DNA of 64,000 nt from DAOUTY01 sp964453665 (GTDB taxonomy: Bacteria; Chloroflexota; Dehalococcoidia; SZUA-161): contig CAYVQT010000004.1 in assembly GCA_964453665.1 (NCBI GenBank), positions 21,192 to 85,191 of the forward strand, read 5' to 3'. Position 1 is the stretch's first letter; every line of letters begins with the position of its first letter. The position numbers and the translations under genes were made by a program. The notes below the pieces were generated by a model. It ran no database searches. It had not been told where the DNA came from and saw only the letters and a program-made list of their open reading frames with translations. Positions 43,744 through 52,510 of the stretch are shown piece by piece.

Positions 43744-44070
43744 TTGCCTATTTACGAATATGAATGTAGTGCTTGCGGTATCAGGTTTGACAGGAGGCAG
43801 AAGTTCGATGAAGAACCCACAGCTATCTGTCCCGAGTGCGCAAGCAAGGCGCGTCGCGTCATTCACTCCGTGCCTGTTCTTTTCAAGGGGAGCGGATTCT
43901 ATTGTACTGATCACGGCAGAGGTACGAGATACAACGCCGGCCAGAAAAAAGAAGAGGCAGAGATAAAAGAAGAGACTAAAGCTGAGACTAAAGCTGAGAC
44001 TAAATCAGAGGTCAAGCCTGACAACAAGTCCGAAACTAAAAAAGAGACTACAGCCGGGAAAAGTAGTTGA
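43744..44070 (+). CDS. FmdB-family zinc-ribbon protein under CIRCE control
   Basis: This 108-residue protein begins MPIYEYECSACGIRFDRRQKF, and the zinc ribbon is completed by ICPECASKARRVIHSVPVLFKGSGFY. This is the FmdB/CxxC-CxxC-SSSS regulatory-protein family, whose function is not established. A low-complexity tail of Lys, Glu, Thr repeats (KAETKAETKSEVK) from an ACTAAAGCTGAG-like repeated unit forms the C-terminal third. The start is TTG at 43744 after GAGGTG; an in-frame GTG at 43732 is possible. The stop overlaps the dtd start (TTGA). The CIRCE element upstream suggests heat or stress induction. Confidence 0.85.
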   Translation: MPIYEYECSACGIRFDRRQKFDEEPTAICPECASKARRVIHSVPVLFKGSGFYCTDHGRGTRYNAGQKKEEAEIKEETKAETKAETKSEVKPDNKSETKKETTAGKSS

Positions 44071-44528
44071 GGGCTCTTATCCAACGAGTCTCTCAAGCGT
44101 CGGTCAGTATCGAAGGGCAGAGCGTCGCTGCCATTAAACAAGGCTTTGTAATTTTTATTGGTGTAGGTAAAGGTGACTCAGAAGACGACGCGCGCTATCT
44201 AACAGAGAAGATATCTAACCTGCGTGTTTTCGCTGACGATTCAGGAAAATTCAACCTCTCCATACTGGATATCGCTGGTGAGGCATTGGTAGTCAGCCAG
44301 TTCACTCTTTTTGCCAGCACCCGCAAAGGACGCCGCCCCGGTTTTACTGACGCTGCCCCGCCCGAGGTTGCCGAGCCTCTCGTAAACACATTCGTTCAAC
44401 TCGTTCGCGCTACCGGTCTAAGGGTTGAGACAGGTCGCTTCCAACAATATATGCAGGTCGAGATTCATAATGACGGACCGGTCACTATTTTCATAGATAG
44501 CTCGGAACGTCTGAAACCAAGGCATTAG
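44067..44528 (+). CDS. dtd: D-aminoacyl-tRNA deacylase
   Basis: Dtd (153 residues) hydrolyses D-amino acids wrongly loaded on tRNA. It begins RALIQRVSQASVSIEGQSVAAI and contains VVSQFTLFASTRKGRRPGFTDAA (the SQFTL motif). NDGPVTIFIDS provides the cross-subunit Gly-x-Pro-type motif (DGPVT here). The TTG start overlaps the fmdB-like stop, so both are coupled and probably under the CIRCE promoter. Confidence 0.94.
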   Translation: MRALIQRVSQASVSIEGQSVAAIKQGFVIFIGVGKGDSEDDARYLTEKISNLRVFADDSGKFNLSILDIAGEALVVSQFTLFASTRKGRRPGFTDAAPPEVAEPLVNTFVQLVRATGLRVETGRFQQYMQVEIHNDGPVTIFIDSSERLKPRH

Positions 44529-44544
44529 TTGCAAACCTCTTTCT

Positions 44545-45345
44545 CTACTTACCACGGTTATCTACAGTGCTCGCTCTGAATCTTGCTGCACGATTTGCAA
44601 TCAAGGCCGCTATGGCTCCCGCCGGTATCCCACCATCTATATTTACCACCGCCAATCCCAGAGAACAGGACTGCAACATGGCCATCAGAGCGCCGACTCC
44701 CTTTCCGCCTAACCCGTATCCATAAGAAGTTGGGACCGCTATCAAGGGAACATCCACCATACCAGCCAGCAAGGTGGGTAGTGCCCCCTCCCTTCCAGCC
44801 ACCACAATAATCACATCTATGTCCGCTGTCATCATCTCACTTAGAGCAGGAAACAGCCTGTGGATGCCTGCTGCCCCTACGTCATAGGCAGTTGTTACCT
44901 CGCACCCCATCTCCGACGCCATCACCTTGGCCTCTTCAGCGATTGGAATATCAGAAGTTCCAGCAGTGATAATCCCTACTCTCCCTCCTGTAGCACTCGG
45001 CGAGAAATCCCTGCTCTTTATCACTACTGTTCCACCGGGCCAGCTCTTGTGAATAAATTCACCCCCGGTTATTACCGTCTTAATAGCCCTGATATGTTTC
45101 TCACTACCCCGGCTTATTATCACCCGCCCCTTTTTAGCAAGCACCTTCGAGGCTATTTTAGCTACATCCGACGGTATCTTCCCTTCCGCAATAACCACCT
45201 CCGGTATGCCATGTCTTATCTCTCTTCCTATGTCCAGCCTCGCTAATTCTCCCACTTCCTCCACAGTCAGCATCTTAAGAGCCCTCTCAGCCTCATCAAG
45301 CGATATATCGCCTCTCGCCAGCCTCTCCAGCACCTCTCTTAACAA
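44545..45345 (-). CDS. larB: Nickel-pincer cofactor biosynthesis carboxylase LarB
   Basis: LarB (266 residues) carboxylates and opens nicotinic acid adenine dinucleotide at the start of nickel-pincer nucleotide synthesis. The PurE-like domain has ITAGTSDIPIAEEAKVMASEMGC, DVGAAGIHRLFP and VVAGREGALPTLLAGMVDVPLIAVPTSYGYG, with the conserved family ending. The N-terminal helical part (RLARGDISLDEAERAL) is typical. It is transcribed divergently from larC and larE. No lactate racemase (LarA) is encoded in the window. Confidence 0.92.
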   Translation of the reverse strand: MLREVLERLARGDISLDEAERALKMLTVEEVGELARLDIGREIRHGIPEVVIAEGKIPSDVAKIASKVLAKKGRVIISRGSEKHIRAIKTVITGGEFIHKSWPGGTVVIKSRDFSPSATGGRVGIITAGTSDIPIAEEAKVMASEMGCEVTTAYDVGAAGIHRLFPALSEMMTADIDVIIVVAGREGALPTLLAGMVDVPLIAVPTSYGYGLGGKGVGALMAMLQSCSLGLAVVNIDGGIPAGAIAALIANRAARFRASTVDNRGK

Positions 45346-45433
45346 AGGATTCCTCCCTCTACACGCAAATACATAGCATATAATATATACAAGTAGTATA
45401 CTAGGCTAAATTCGTTAATAAAAGAGGGGCCAA

Positions 45434-46693
45434 ATGCCGACCGATTCCAAACGCATCCTGATTGTCGACCCACAGATAGCAGGGGTATCAGGGGACATGA
45501 TGGTTGCCGCCCTGCTTGATCTCGGCGCAGACCATACGAAGGTAATAGATGCTATGAAAACCCCCGGGCACATCTTACGAGGATGCAACGACCTTGAGAT
45601 AACAGTAAAGGACACCGTCAGGCAGGATATTAGAGCCAAGCAAATCGACGTCAGAATTGACGAGGATGCTATCCACAGAACAGCCGCCGAGCTTCTGGAC
45701 GCGGCGTCCTCATGCCTTCAAAGGCTGAAGCTTTCAGAAAACGCCAAGGAGTTCGCTTTAAATTCTATCAACACGCTTGTATCTGCCGAGGCGGTAATTC
45801 ATAGCCAAAATATCCAGGAGGTTGTCCTTCACGAAACCGCATCAGCAGATACCCTGGCTGATGTACTCGGCACCGCCACAGCTCTGGACGATCTAGGGCT
45901 TCTCACTGATACTTCCATCTACTCAACCCCCATCGCGCTCGGCGGCGCTCTCTTTCAGTCCTCACATGGCACAATTTCATCGCCCGCACCGGCCACTCTG
46001 GAGATATTGCGCTCTAAAAGCTTCCTCACAATCGGTGGCCCGTCCGAAGCCGAGCTGGCAACTCCCACCGGGGTCTCGCTCCTCACCAATCTGGCATCAG
46101 AATCCGTCAGATTCTACCCGCCGATGATTCCAACACGCATCGGCTACGGTGCCGGAGCAAAAGAATTAGCTGAGATGCCAAACGTTCTCAGGGTTGTTCT
46201 TGGAGAACCGTCCGATTTCGGGCTATTAAAAGATGAGGTATACGTGATTGAGACGAACCTCGATGACGTCACCGGGGAATTGATCGGTCATGTCATGCAG
46301 AAGCTGCTTCAGGAAGGCGTCAAGGATGTAACAGCAATCCCCACATTGACCAAGAAAGGCAGGCCCGGACACCTCATCGAAATAATCGTAGACAGGCCTA
46401 TCCTGGAGAGCGTATGCAGAGTCTTGATAGAGGAGACAGGAACACTGGGCGTAAGAATTCATAGCTGTGAGAGGCGTGTCCTCGCCAGACATTCTATCCC
46501 TATCGAGGTAACCGTTGGAGACGTGAAAAGGGTCATCAGGGTCAAAGTGGCTAAAAGCAGTGGCGGCCAGGTCGTTCAAATAAAACCGGAATACGATGAT
46601 GTTAAAAGCCTTGCTGATGAAACAGGCAAGCCTCTGAGGGAAATCGAGGAATCCATAAAAAGAAAAGCCGGGGAAGCTTTAGACCAATACTGA
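45434..46693 (+). CDS. larC: Nickel insertion protein LarC
   Basis: LarC (419 residues) inserts nickel into the pincer cofactor in a CTP-dependent step. The N-terminal domain has DPQIAGVSGDMMVAALLDLGAD and VHSQNIQEVVLHETASADTLADVLGTA (H-E region). The middle has PAPATLEIL and TPTGVSLLTNLA. The C-terminal CTP-binding domain has VIETNLDDVTGELIGHVMQKLLQEG. In Lactobacillus plantarum the two parts are joined by ribosomal frameshifting; here one uninterrupted frame encodes both. It lies four bases before larE. Confidence 0.93.
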   Translation: MPTDSKRILIVDPQIAGVSGDMMVAALLDLGADHTKVIDAMKTPGHILRGCNDLEITVKDTVRQDIRAKQIDVRIDEDAIHRTAAELLDAASSCLQRLKLSENAKEFALNSINTLVSAEAVIHSQNIQEVVLHETASADTLADVLGTATALDDLGLLTDTSIYSTPIALGGALFQSSHGTISSPAPATLEILRSKSFLTIGGPSEAELATPTGVSLLTNLASESVRFYPPMIPTRIGYGAGAKELAEMPNVLRVVLGEPSDFGLLKDEVYVIETNLDDVTGELIGHVMQKLLQEGVKDVTAIPTLTKKGRPGHLIEIIVDRPILESVCRVLIEETGTLGVRIHSCERRVLARHSIPIEVTVGDVKRVIRVKVAKSSGGQVVQIKPEYDDVKSLADETGKPLREIEESIKRKAGEALDQY

Positions 46694-46697
46694 ACCC

Positions 46698-47531
46698 ATG
46701 AACAATACCGATAACAAACCTTATTCAGACAAAATAGACGGGATAATAGAAGCCCTCGGGCAAAGGCACTCTGCCATAGTGGCTCTCTCGGGTGGTGTTG
46801 ACAGCACGCTTGTGGCGGCTCTAGCACACAGGGCTCTAGGGCAAAAAGCGCATGCCGTCACTATTGATTCGCCCCTGGTGTCATCAAAAGACCTGGAAAG
46901 CGCTATAAGTATAGCTGGCGAAATCGGTATAAAACTTACGACTTTGGAGCTTAATGAACTTGATATTCCGGGTTTCAGGGCCAACCCGCCCAACCGGTGT
47001 TATTTTTGTAAGAGATTCAGATTCGAACGGTTAAAGGCAATCGCAATCGAGAACGGCTTTGACACAGTTGCCGATGGCACTAACGTTTCCGACCTGAAGG
47101 AATACAGGCCTGGACTCAAAGCATTGGATGAGCTGCAAATCTACAGCCCGTTATTAAAGGCAGGGCTATCCAAAGATGATACACGTATGATAGCCGATAT
47201 GATGAAACTTCCAGTATCCTTCAAACCGTCAAGTCCCTGCCTGGCGACAAGAATACCTTACGGCCAACCTATCGAACTGTCAAAGCTAAAGAGGATTGAG
47301 CAAGCCGAAGAGTTGATCCGCAATTCAACGGGTGTAAAGGTGCTACGTGTTAGAGACCATGGCAACCTGGCACGCATCGAGTTGGGAGAAGTAGAAAGCG
47401 ATCTGCTGTCTAACTCAGCGCTAATGCGCTACATCTCACAAAGCCTCAGGCAACTCGGGTATACTTACGTCACAATCGACCTGGATGGATACAGGTCAGG
47501 GGGCTTCGATCAGGAATACCACAGTAAGTAG
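46698..47531 (+). CDS. larE: Sulfur transferase LarE with three-cysteine pattern
   Basis: LarE (277 residues) is a PP-loop enzyme that adds sulfur to the nickel-pincer precursor. The PP-loop is VALSGGVDSTLVAALA (28-43). Cysteines C101 and C104 (NRCYFCKRF) and C181 (SSPCLATRI) are all present. Lactobacillus LarE has only the last and sacrifices its sulfur. Proteins with all three are reported to bind a [4Fe-4S] cluster and recycle, so the clustered form is inferred here. It is coupled to larC. Confidence 0.92.
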   Translation: MNNTDNKPYSDKIDGIIEALGQRHSAIVALSGGVDSTLVAALAHRALGQKAHAVTIDSPLVSSKDLESAISIAGEIGIKLTTLELNELDIPGFRANPPNRCYFCKRFRFERLKAIAIENGFDTVADGTNVSDLKEYRPGLKALDELQIYSPLLKAGLSKDDTRMIADMMKLPVSFKPSSPCLATRIPYGQPIELSKLKRIEQAEELIRNSTGVKVLRVRDHGNLARIELGEVESDLLSNSALMRYISQSLRQLGYTYVTIDLDGYRSGGFDQEYHSK

Positions 47532-47564
47532 TGAAAAATGAGGCAAGGCCAGACAAACCTGAAA

Positions 47565-48071
47565 CTAGTCCGGTCCAAGTTCAGATGTTTTTTTTCGAAA
47601 GATAATCGAATCCATACTCAAGAAATCTTCTTTGCGAAACAATATCAAAAACGCCAGTACCAGAAGAATGGAATCTATCACAATCGCCTGTCGGGTTTGG
47701 AGCGCAGCCAGGTCACCAAAGCAGCAGCATGCCAGATTCATTCCGCGGTAGAGTACAACGCTATTTGCAATGACCAGACTTAGAGCTGTCAGCACGCCGA
47801 TACCGGCAGCCAGTCTCGATACCAGTCCTAGTATCAGTAAAGCTCCTAAGATAACCTCCACCCAGGGAAGCGCGGTGCCATAAATATTGGCTAGAGTATC
47901 AGGCAGGAGGTTATAATCAATCACCTCATCAACGAATGCTGCCCCTTTAGATAACTTCCCCGCACCGGATACCACAAAGGTAGTACCTACGGCAAGTCGG
48001 CAGACAAATATAACATACCGATTTCTGCACACCGCCCATACTGTACCGGCAAATGTTTTTAACCTCTTCAT
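47565..48071 (-). CDS. DoxX/MauE-family membrane protein
   Basis: This 168-residue protein has four membrane helices. The N-terminal helix reads RLAVGTTFVVSGAGKLS, the typical start of the DoxX/MauE group (G-x-x-F-x-x-x-G-x-x-K). PWVEVILGALLILGLVSRLAAGIGVLTAL and ACCCFGDLAALQTRQAIVIDSILLVLAFLIL follow, with a cysteine cluster resembling the C-x-CFG motif of redox-associated MauE relatives. Its function is unknown; a role in thiol or quinone chemistry is possible. The ATG overlaps the nadC stop (ATGA), so it is in the nadABC operon. Confidence 0.75.
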   Translation of the reverse strand: MKRLKTFAGTVWAVCRNRYVIFVCRLAVGTTFVVSGAGKLSKGAAFVDEVIDYNLLPDTLANIYGTALPWVEVILGALLILGLVSRLAAGIGVLTALSLVIANSVVLYRGMNLACCCFGDLAALQTRQAIVIDSILLVLAFLILFRKEDFLSMDSIIFRKKTSELGPD

Positions 48072-48925
48072 CTCATTTCAATATCGAGGCTTATATCCAT
48101 CGCTTTTACCGAATGGGTCAGCGCACCAATAGATATAATGTCTACACCCGTTTCAGCGACAGCACGAACGTTGTCCAGGGTAATTCCACCTGATGCTTCG
48201 ATTAATGCTTTCCCCTCCGCTAATCCCACGATCCGTACCATATCATCACAATTCATGTTGTCCAGCATAATTATGTCCGCTTCCGCTGAAAGTGCCTCCC
48301 GTGCCTGCTCCACAGATTCCACCTCTACCTCGACCTTCATATTATTTGACGTATACTTGCGAGCTTTTTTTACTGCCTCCCCGATTCCCATACCCCGAGA
48401 CCGAAGCACTTCCAGGTGATTATCCTTTACTATAATGCCATCGCCTAGATTCTCACGGTGATTATGTCCCCCACCGGCACGCACTGCATACTTTTCTAAA
48501 ACTCTCAGTCCAGGGGTCGTCTTGCGTGTATCTGTAATGATCGCTTTTGTCCCTGAGACAGCTTCTACATACTTAGCTGTCTCAGTAGCAATACCGCTCA
48601 TTCTCTGAAGAAAATTTAAGGCCACTCTCTCCGCCCTGAGAATGCTCGCCACCGGCCCCTCGATAATAGCCAGCCTATCTCCTTGATGCACCTTGCTACC
48701 ATCACCAACCAGCTCCTTAATACGCAGCGCTGAATCCACCCTGCTGAACACAGCGGTGGCCACACTCATCCCCGCCAGCACGCCGTCGCTTTTAGCCACC
48801 ATGTACGCCACACCATCCTCATCTGGTGATATCAGAGCCTGAGTAGTAACATCCCTGAAGGCCAGGTCCTCATCAAGGGCCATGTCTACCACTCGACTAA
48901 TCTGTTCTCCCCGCAAAGCGTCCAC
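48068..48925 (-). CDS. nadC: Quinolinate phosphoribosyltransferase (nicotinate-nucleotide pyrophosphorylase)
   Basis: NadC (285 residues) makes nicotinate mononucleotide from quinolinate and PRPP. EDLAFRDVTTQALI, ALNFLQRMSGIATETAKYVEAV, ITDTRKTTPGLRVLEKYAVRAGGGHNHRENLGDGIIVKDNH and IMLDNMNCDDMVRIV are nearly invariant. EASGGITLDNVRAVAETGVDIISIGALTHS closes the active site. It is the third enzyme of the de novo NAD pathway, downstream of nadB. Confidence 0.96.
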   Translation of the reverse strand: MDALRGEQISRVVDMALDEDLAFRDVTTQALISPDEDGVAYMVAKSDGVLAGMSVATAVFSRVDSALRIKELVGDGSKVHQGDRLAIIEGPVASILRAERVALNFLQRMSGIATETAKYVEAVSGTKAIITDTRKTTPGLRVLEKYAVRAGGGHNHRENLGDGIIVKDNHLEVLRSRGMGIGEAVKKARKYTSNNMKVEVEVESVEQAREALSAEADIIMLDNMNCDDMVRIVGLAEGKALIEASGGITLDNVRAVAETGVDIISIGALTHSVKAMDISLDIEMR

Positions 48926-48949
48926 CTGTACCTTCCCTCTTCCGACAGC

Positions 48950-50491
48950 TCAAGGTGCTTTTCGAAACACAATATGTCTTAACCAGGAGTCTGACTGCTG
49001 AGGAAAATCGGAGCGGAAATGAGCCCCACGGCTCTCCTCACGCATTAAAGCTGCTTCTGTCATCAGCCGACCCACCAGCACCATATTAGCCAGTTCGTAT
49101 GACGGGCGATCCGTAGGCTTTTTAATTCCCTTCTCCCAATCGGCAATGGTAGTAGCTGCTTCCTGCAATCCTTCCCCTGAGCGTACTATCCCTGCATTTT
49201 CCCACAGCAGAGCCTGCAGAGCAGTTAAACTCAGTCCCGAGGGGCTACGGGACCCTTCTTCCCTTGCTCCAAGACTAAATACTTCCTTTCCCACGCTGGT
49301 AGCCGTGTCTGTGGCTATTTTCGATCTTTCCACAATTCTCTTGCCAAATACCAGGACTTCAAGCAGTGAATTCGATGCTAACCTGTTTGCACCATGTACT
49401 CCCGTACAGGCCACCTCACCACTCGCAAACAAACCGTTAATGTTTGTTTCTCCCCAGTAGTTCGTCCTCACACCACCCATCATGTAATGAGCCGCAGGAG
49501 CCACCGGAATCATAGAAGACGTAATATCCAGGCCATGGTCCAGGCAAAACCGGTATATCTGAGGAAATCGAGCAGAAACAATGCGCGCCGGCATATGAGT
49601 AACGTCCAAATAAACACGGCCAGTCCCCTCCCTCTTCATTTCACCGACAATGCTTCGCGCTACTACATCCCTTGGAGCCAGATCACCTTCGCCACTGTAT
49701 TTGAGCATGAACGGCTCTCCTTCTGTGTTACGCAGTATACCGCCCTCGCCTCTAACAGCCTCAGAGATAAGAAACAACGGCACCCCGGGCAAACGTAGCG
49801 CTGTAGGATGGAACTGGAAAAATTCCATGTCTGCTATCTCCGCGCCAGCCTCATACGCCAGAGCTATCCCGTCACCGGTAGCTATATCGGGGTTAGTGGT
49901 AATCTTAAACAGACGTCCTACCCCCCCTGTAGCCAGGATAACAAACCTGCAACCGAACTTCTCTAAAGATCCCGTATGCAAATCCAATGCCGTAACTCCG
50001 TACACTCCACCTTCGAGGACAAGAATTTCGATAGCAAGACAGTACTCGAGAATAGTTATTCTCTTCGATGAACGGGCCAAGTTGCTCAAAGTAACCTCGA
50101 TACGCTCACCGGTGGCATCGCCGCCGGCGTGCAATATACGCGGAACACTGTGAGCAGCTTCTTTGGTCAGCGCAATTTCCCCTTCAACCGTATCAAAGGG
50201 AACACCAAATTTTACAAGGTCAGCAATACGATCGGCAGCTTCTTCCGTAAGCATCCGCACCGCCTCCGGGTCACAAAGGCCAGCGCCAGCAGCTATGGTA
50301 TCCTGCATGTGAAGCTCAGGAGAGTCAAGACTGCTTATGGCTGCAGCGATACCTCCCTGAGCATACCTGGTGTTGCATTCGTCTATTCCACCTTTGGTGA
50401 TTATGAGAACGCTGCCCAACTCCTGCGCCAGCAGAGCATCGTAAAGACCCGCTATACCGCTTCCTATAATGATGTAGTCATATTCTCTCAT
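48950..50491 (-). CDS. nadB: L-aspartate oxidase
   Basis: NadB (513 residues) oxidises L-aspartate to iminoaspartate with FAD, using oxygen or fumarate as acceptor. The FAD loop is YIIIGSGIAGLYDALLAQEL. NTRYAQGGIAAAI, SVPRILHAGGDATG and FQFHPTALRLPG are conserved, and so are SEAVRGEGGILRN and ASGEVACTGVHGANRLASNSLLE. In an anaerobe fumarate would be the likely oxidant. It lies 17 bases after nadA and 24 before nadC. Confidence 0.96.
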   Translation of the reverse strand: MREYDYIIIGSGIAGLYDALLAQELGSVLIITKGGIDECNTRYAQGGIAAAISSLDSPELHMQDTIAAGAGLCDPEAVRMLTEEAADRIADLVKFGVPFDTVEGEIALTKEAAHSVPRILHAGGDATGERIEVTLSNLARSSKRITILEYCLAIEILVLEGGVYGVTALDLHTGSLEKFGCRFVILATGGVGRLFKITTNPDIATGDGIALAYEAGAEIADMEFFQFHPTALRLPGVPLFLISEAVRGEGGILRNTEGEPFMLKYSGEGDLAPRDVVARSIVGEMKREGTGRVYLDVTHMPARIVSARFPQIYRFCLDHGLDITSSMIPVAPAAHYMMGGVRTNYWGETNINGLFASGEVACTGVHGANRLASNSLLEVLVFGKRIVERSKIATDTATSVGKEVFSLGAREEGSRSPSGLSLTALQALLWENAGIVRSGEGLQEAATTIADWEKGIKKPTDRPSYELANMVLVGRLMTEAALMREESRGAHFRSDFPQQSDSWLRHIVFRKAP

Positions 50492-50508
50492 AATTCCACA
50501 TAATCAAA

Positions 50509-51429
50509 TCAGGCTATGGCCAGCATTCTGTCTAGAGTACTTTTCGCCCTGAGCCTGATATCCTCTGGAATAACAACCACGTTTTTCCTGAATTCCATGG
50601 TTTCAGCGACCTTTTCCAGGGTAGTTTTTTTCATGTCGGGACATACGAGCACCTTCGATATAACATGGAAGGTCTTATCCGGATTGTCTTTCTGCAGCCT
50701 GTAAACCAGCCCTTCCTCTGTTCCGATGAGAAAGGTCTTGGCAGAGCTATCCTTAACGTACCGTGCCATCTGCGAGGTGCTTAGTGCAGCATCAGCAAGT
50801 TCTATAACCTCCGCCCTGCACTCAGGATGTACCAGGACAACAGCATCAGGGTAATCCTTCTTAGCCCGCACGACATGCTTCGTTGTAAGACGATGATGGG
50901 TGTTACAGTAGCCAGGATATACGATTATTTTTTTACTGGTTTTGGTAGATACATAGTGGCCCAAATTCATATCGGGTATGAACAATATCTCATCGTTTGG
51001 CACTGCCTCAACTACCTTCAGCGCATTGGCTGAGGTACAGCAGTAGTCGCTCTCGGCTTTGACCTCCGCTGAAGAATTCACATAGCAGACAACTGTAGCT
51101 TGAGGATACTTACCCTTCCATGCCCTCAGGTCACCGACACCTATCATATCCGCCATCGGGCAGCCCGCAGTCCCTTCCGAAAGAAGAACTGTACGGGAGG
51201 GATTCAGTATAGCAACGCTCTCTGCCATAAAAAGCACTCCGCATAGAACCACCACTTTGGCATCAAGCTGAGTTGCCTCGCGCGCCAATTCCAGGGAATC
51301 CCCTGTAATATCAGCAATGTCTTGAACCTCCGGTCGCTGATAGTTATGTGCCAATATGACAGCATCGAGCTCCTTCTTGAGCTCGATGATTTTCAACCGC
51401 AGTTCCTCTAAAGAGAGCACTCTCGCCAA
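50509..51429 (-). CDS. nadA: Quinolinate synthase
   Basis: NadA condenses iminoaspartate with dihydroxyacetone phosphate and contains a [4Fe-4S] cluster. AVILAHNYQRPEVQDIADITGDSLELA starts the first domain. Cluster cysteines are expected in CGVLFMAESVAILNP, YCCTSANALKVVE and LVCPDMKKTTLEKVAETM. The frame is open 32 codons further upstream to 51525, but AGGAGG stands just before a TTG at 51429; a GTG at 51420 is another option. The chosen start gives 306 residues, a normal length. Confidence 0.93.
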   Translation of the reverse strand: MARVLSLEELRLKIIELKKELDAVILAHNYQRPEVQDIADITGDSLELAREATQLDAKVVVLCGVLFMAESVAILNPSRTVLLSEGTAGCPMADMIGVGDLRAWKGKYPQATVVCYVNSSAEVKAESDYCCTSANALKVVEAVPNDEILFIPDMNLGHYVSTKTSKKIIVYPGYCNTHHRLTTKHVVRAKKDYPDAVVLVHPECRAEVIELADAALSTSQMARYVKDSSAKTFLIGTEEGLVYRLQKDNPDKTFHVISKVLVCPDMKKTTLEKVAETMEFRKNVVVIPEDIRLRAKSTLDRMLAIA

Positions 51430-51740
51430 TGCTTTACCCAACCTCCTAGCTAATGATAGCTTAATCGAATACCTACGGGGTGTCAACGAGAATAACCGTT
51501 GATACCTAATCGACTCAGCGCTCAATACGGGCTGGCCCTATTCGAGACACCTCACCACCAACGCGTATATTGGTACCCAAATAGCGTATATGCCCCAAAG
51601 CAGAGTGACAAGGAGCAGTAAGGGTATATAATGTACTTATAGCAGGGCAGTCTAATAGCTTTATATACCTGCCAAACCTGTACCAGATAGGCTTCAACTT
51701 AAAAGGGCTACATATTTCTCAATTAATCTATAATTAACAG
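51430..51740. other. Divergent intergenic region between nadA and a membrane hydrolase gene
   Basis: The left part contains in-frame but probably untranslated sequence upstream of nadA. On the plus strand a perfect TATAAT at 51729-51734 stands only six bases before the ATG at 51741, and no ribosome-binding site is visible. The downstream gene may therefore be expressed from a leaderless transcript. No good -35 box was found. Confidence 0.4.
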
Positions 51741-52385
51741 ATGCTAATACTGGGACACGTTGGATTTACACTCGGTGCGGCGGTGCTGCTTGATCGCGTT
51801 ATCTCTAAGAGCCCCCCTTATTTCGCTATACGGGACAAAGAAGTTAAGCATAACCGGTCATCCTCCGAATCAGTTGCGGCACAGGCCGGTAATCCCGGCA
51901 CCACTTCTTCAGCGTTCGCATCTCTGGCAAACCACATAGATATAAGGATTCTGCTCATTGGTGCACTCCTTCCAGACATCATAGATAAGCCCGTAGGTCA
52001 TTATTTCTTCAGAGATACCTTCAGCACGGGCAGGATATATTGCCACACGCTCTTGTTCGCCGTTATTCTTCTTCTAGCCGGGCTTTACCTGTATACAAGC
52101 CGTAAAAAGTTATGGTTATTAGTGCTTTCATTCGGGACTTTTATCCATCTAATACTGGACCAAATGTGGCTTCAACCCCGGACCCTACTATGGCCGCTTT
52201 ATGGTCTTACCTTCGAACGTGAGGATCTTACGGATTGGACGCTCGATATACTCCGCAATTTGGTCTCCCTCCCGCAGGTTTATGTGATTGAAATTATAGG
52301 GGCAACAATACTCATTTGGTTTATCTCCACGCTGATACGGAATAAAACGGTCTATGCGTTTATCAAAAAGGGTATAGTCTCTTAA
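51741..52385 (+). CDS. YdjM/DUF457-like membrane-bound metal-dependent hydrolase
   Basis: This 214-residue membrane protein begins LGHVGFTLGAAVLLD, then LIGALLPDIIDKPVGHYFF and YCHTLLFAVILLLAGL, then SFGTFIHLILDQMW. The recurring H and D residues in G-A-L-x-P-D-x-x-D, H-T and H-L-x-x-D-x-x-W match the membrane hydrolase family that includes YdjM (PF04307). The enzymatic substrate is unknown. The central linker (about residues 30-70) is low-complexity and poorly conserved in appearance. Confidence 0.7.
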   Translation: MLILGHVGFTLGAAVLLDRVISKSPPYFAIRDKEVKHNRSSSESVAAQAGNPGTTSSAFASLANHIDIRILLIGALLPDIIDKPVGHYFFRDTFSTGRIYCHTLLFAVILLLAGLYLYTSRKKLWLLVLSFGTFIHLILDQMWLQPRTLLWPLYGLTFEREDLTDWTLDILRNLVSLPQVYVIEIIGATILIWFISTLIRNKTVYAFIKKGIVS

Positions 52386-52510
52386 CCTTCACGAATCTAC
52401 AACGATGAAATATGTTAAATCAACTAACCTGTCTTTCTCCTGAGACATAACCGGTAAGTCGTTGGAGTATAATACCTGACATAGGGCAAACGACAATTGG
52501 AGCAATGGTT

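Noticed and set aside
43960..44050. Tandem repeat as a mobile or CRISPR-like element
   Set aside because: The ACTAAAGCTGAG-like units are in frame and encode the Lys/Glu/Thr tail of the FmdB-like protein, so this is simple coding low complexity.
45434..46693. Programmed frameshift in larC
   Set aside because: Checked because it is known in Lactobacillus; here one frame encodes both domains without a break.
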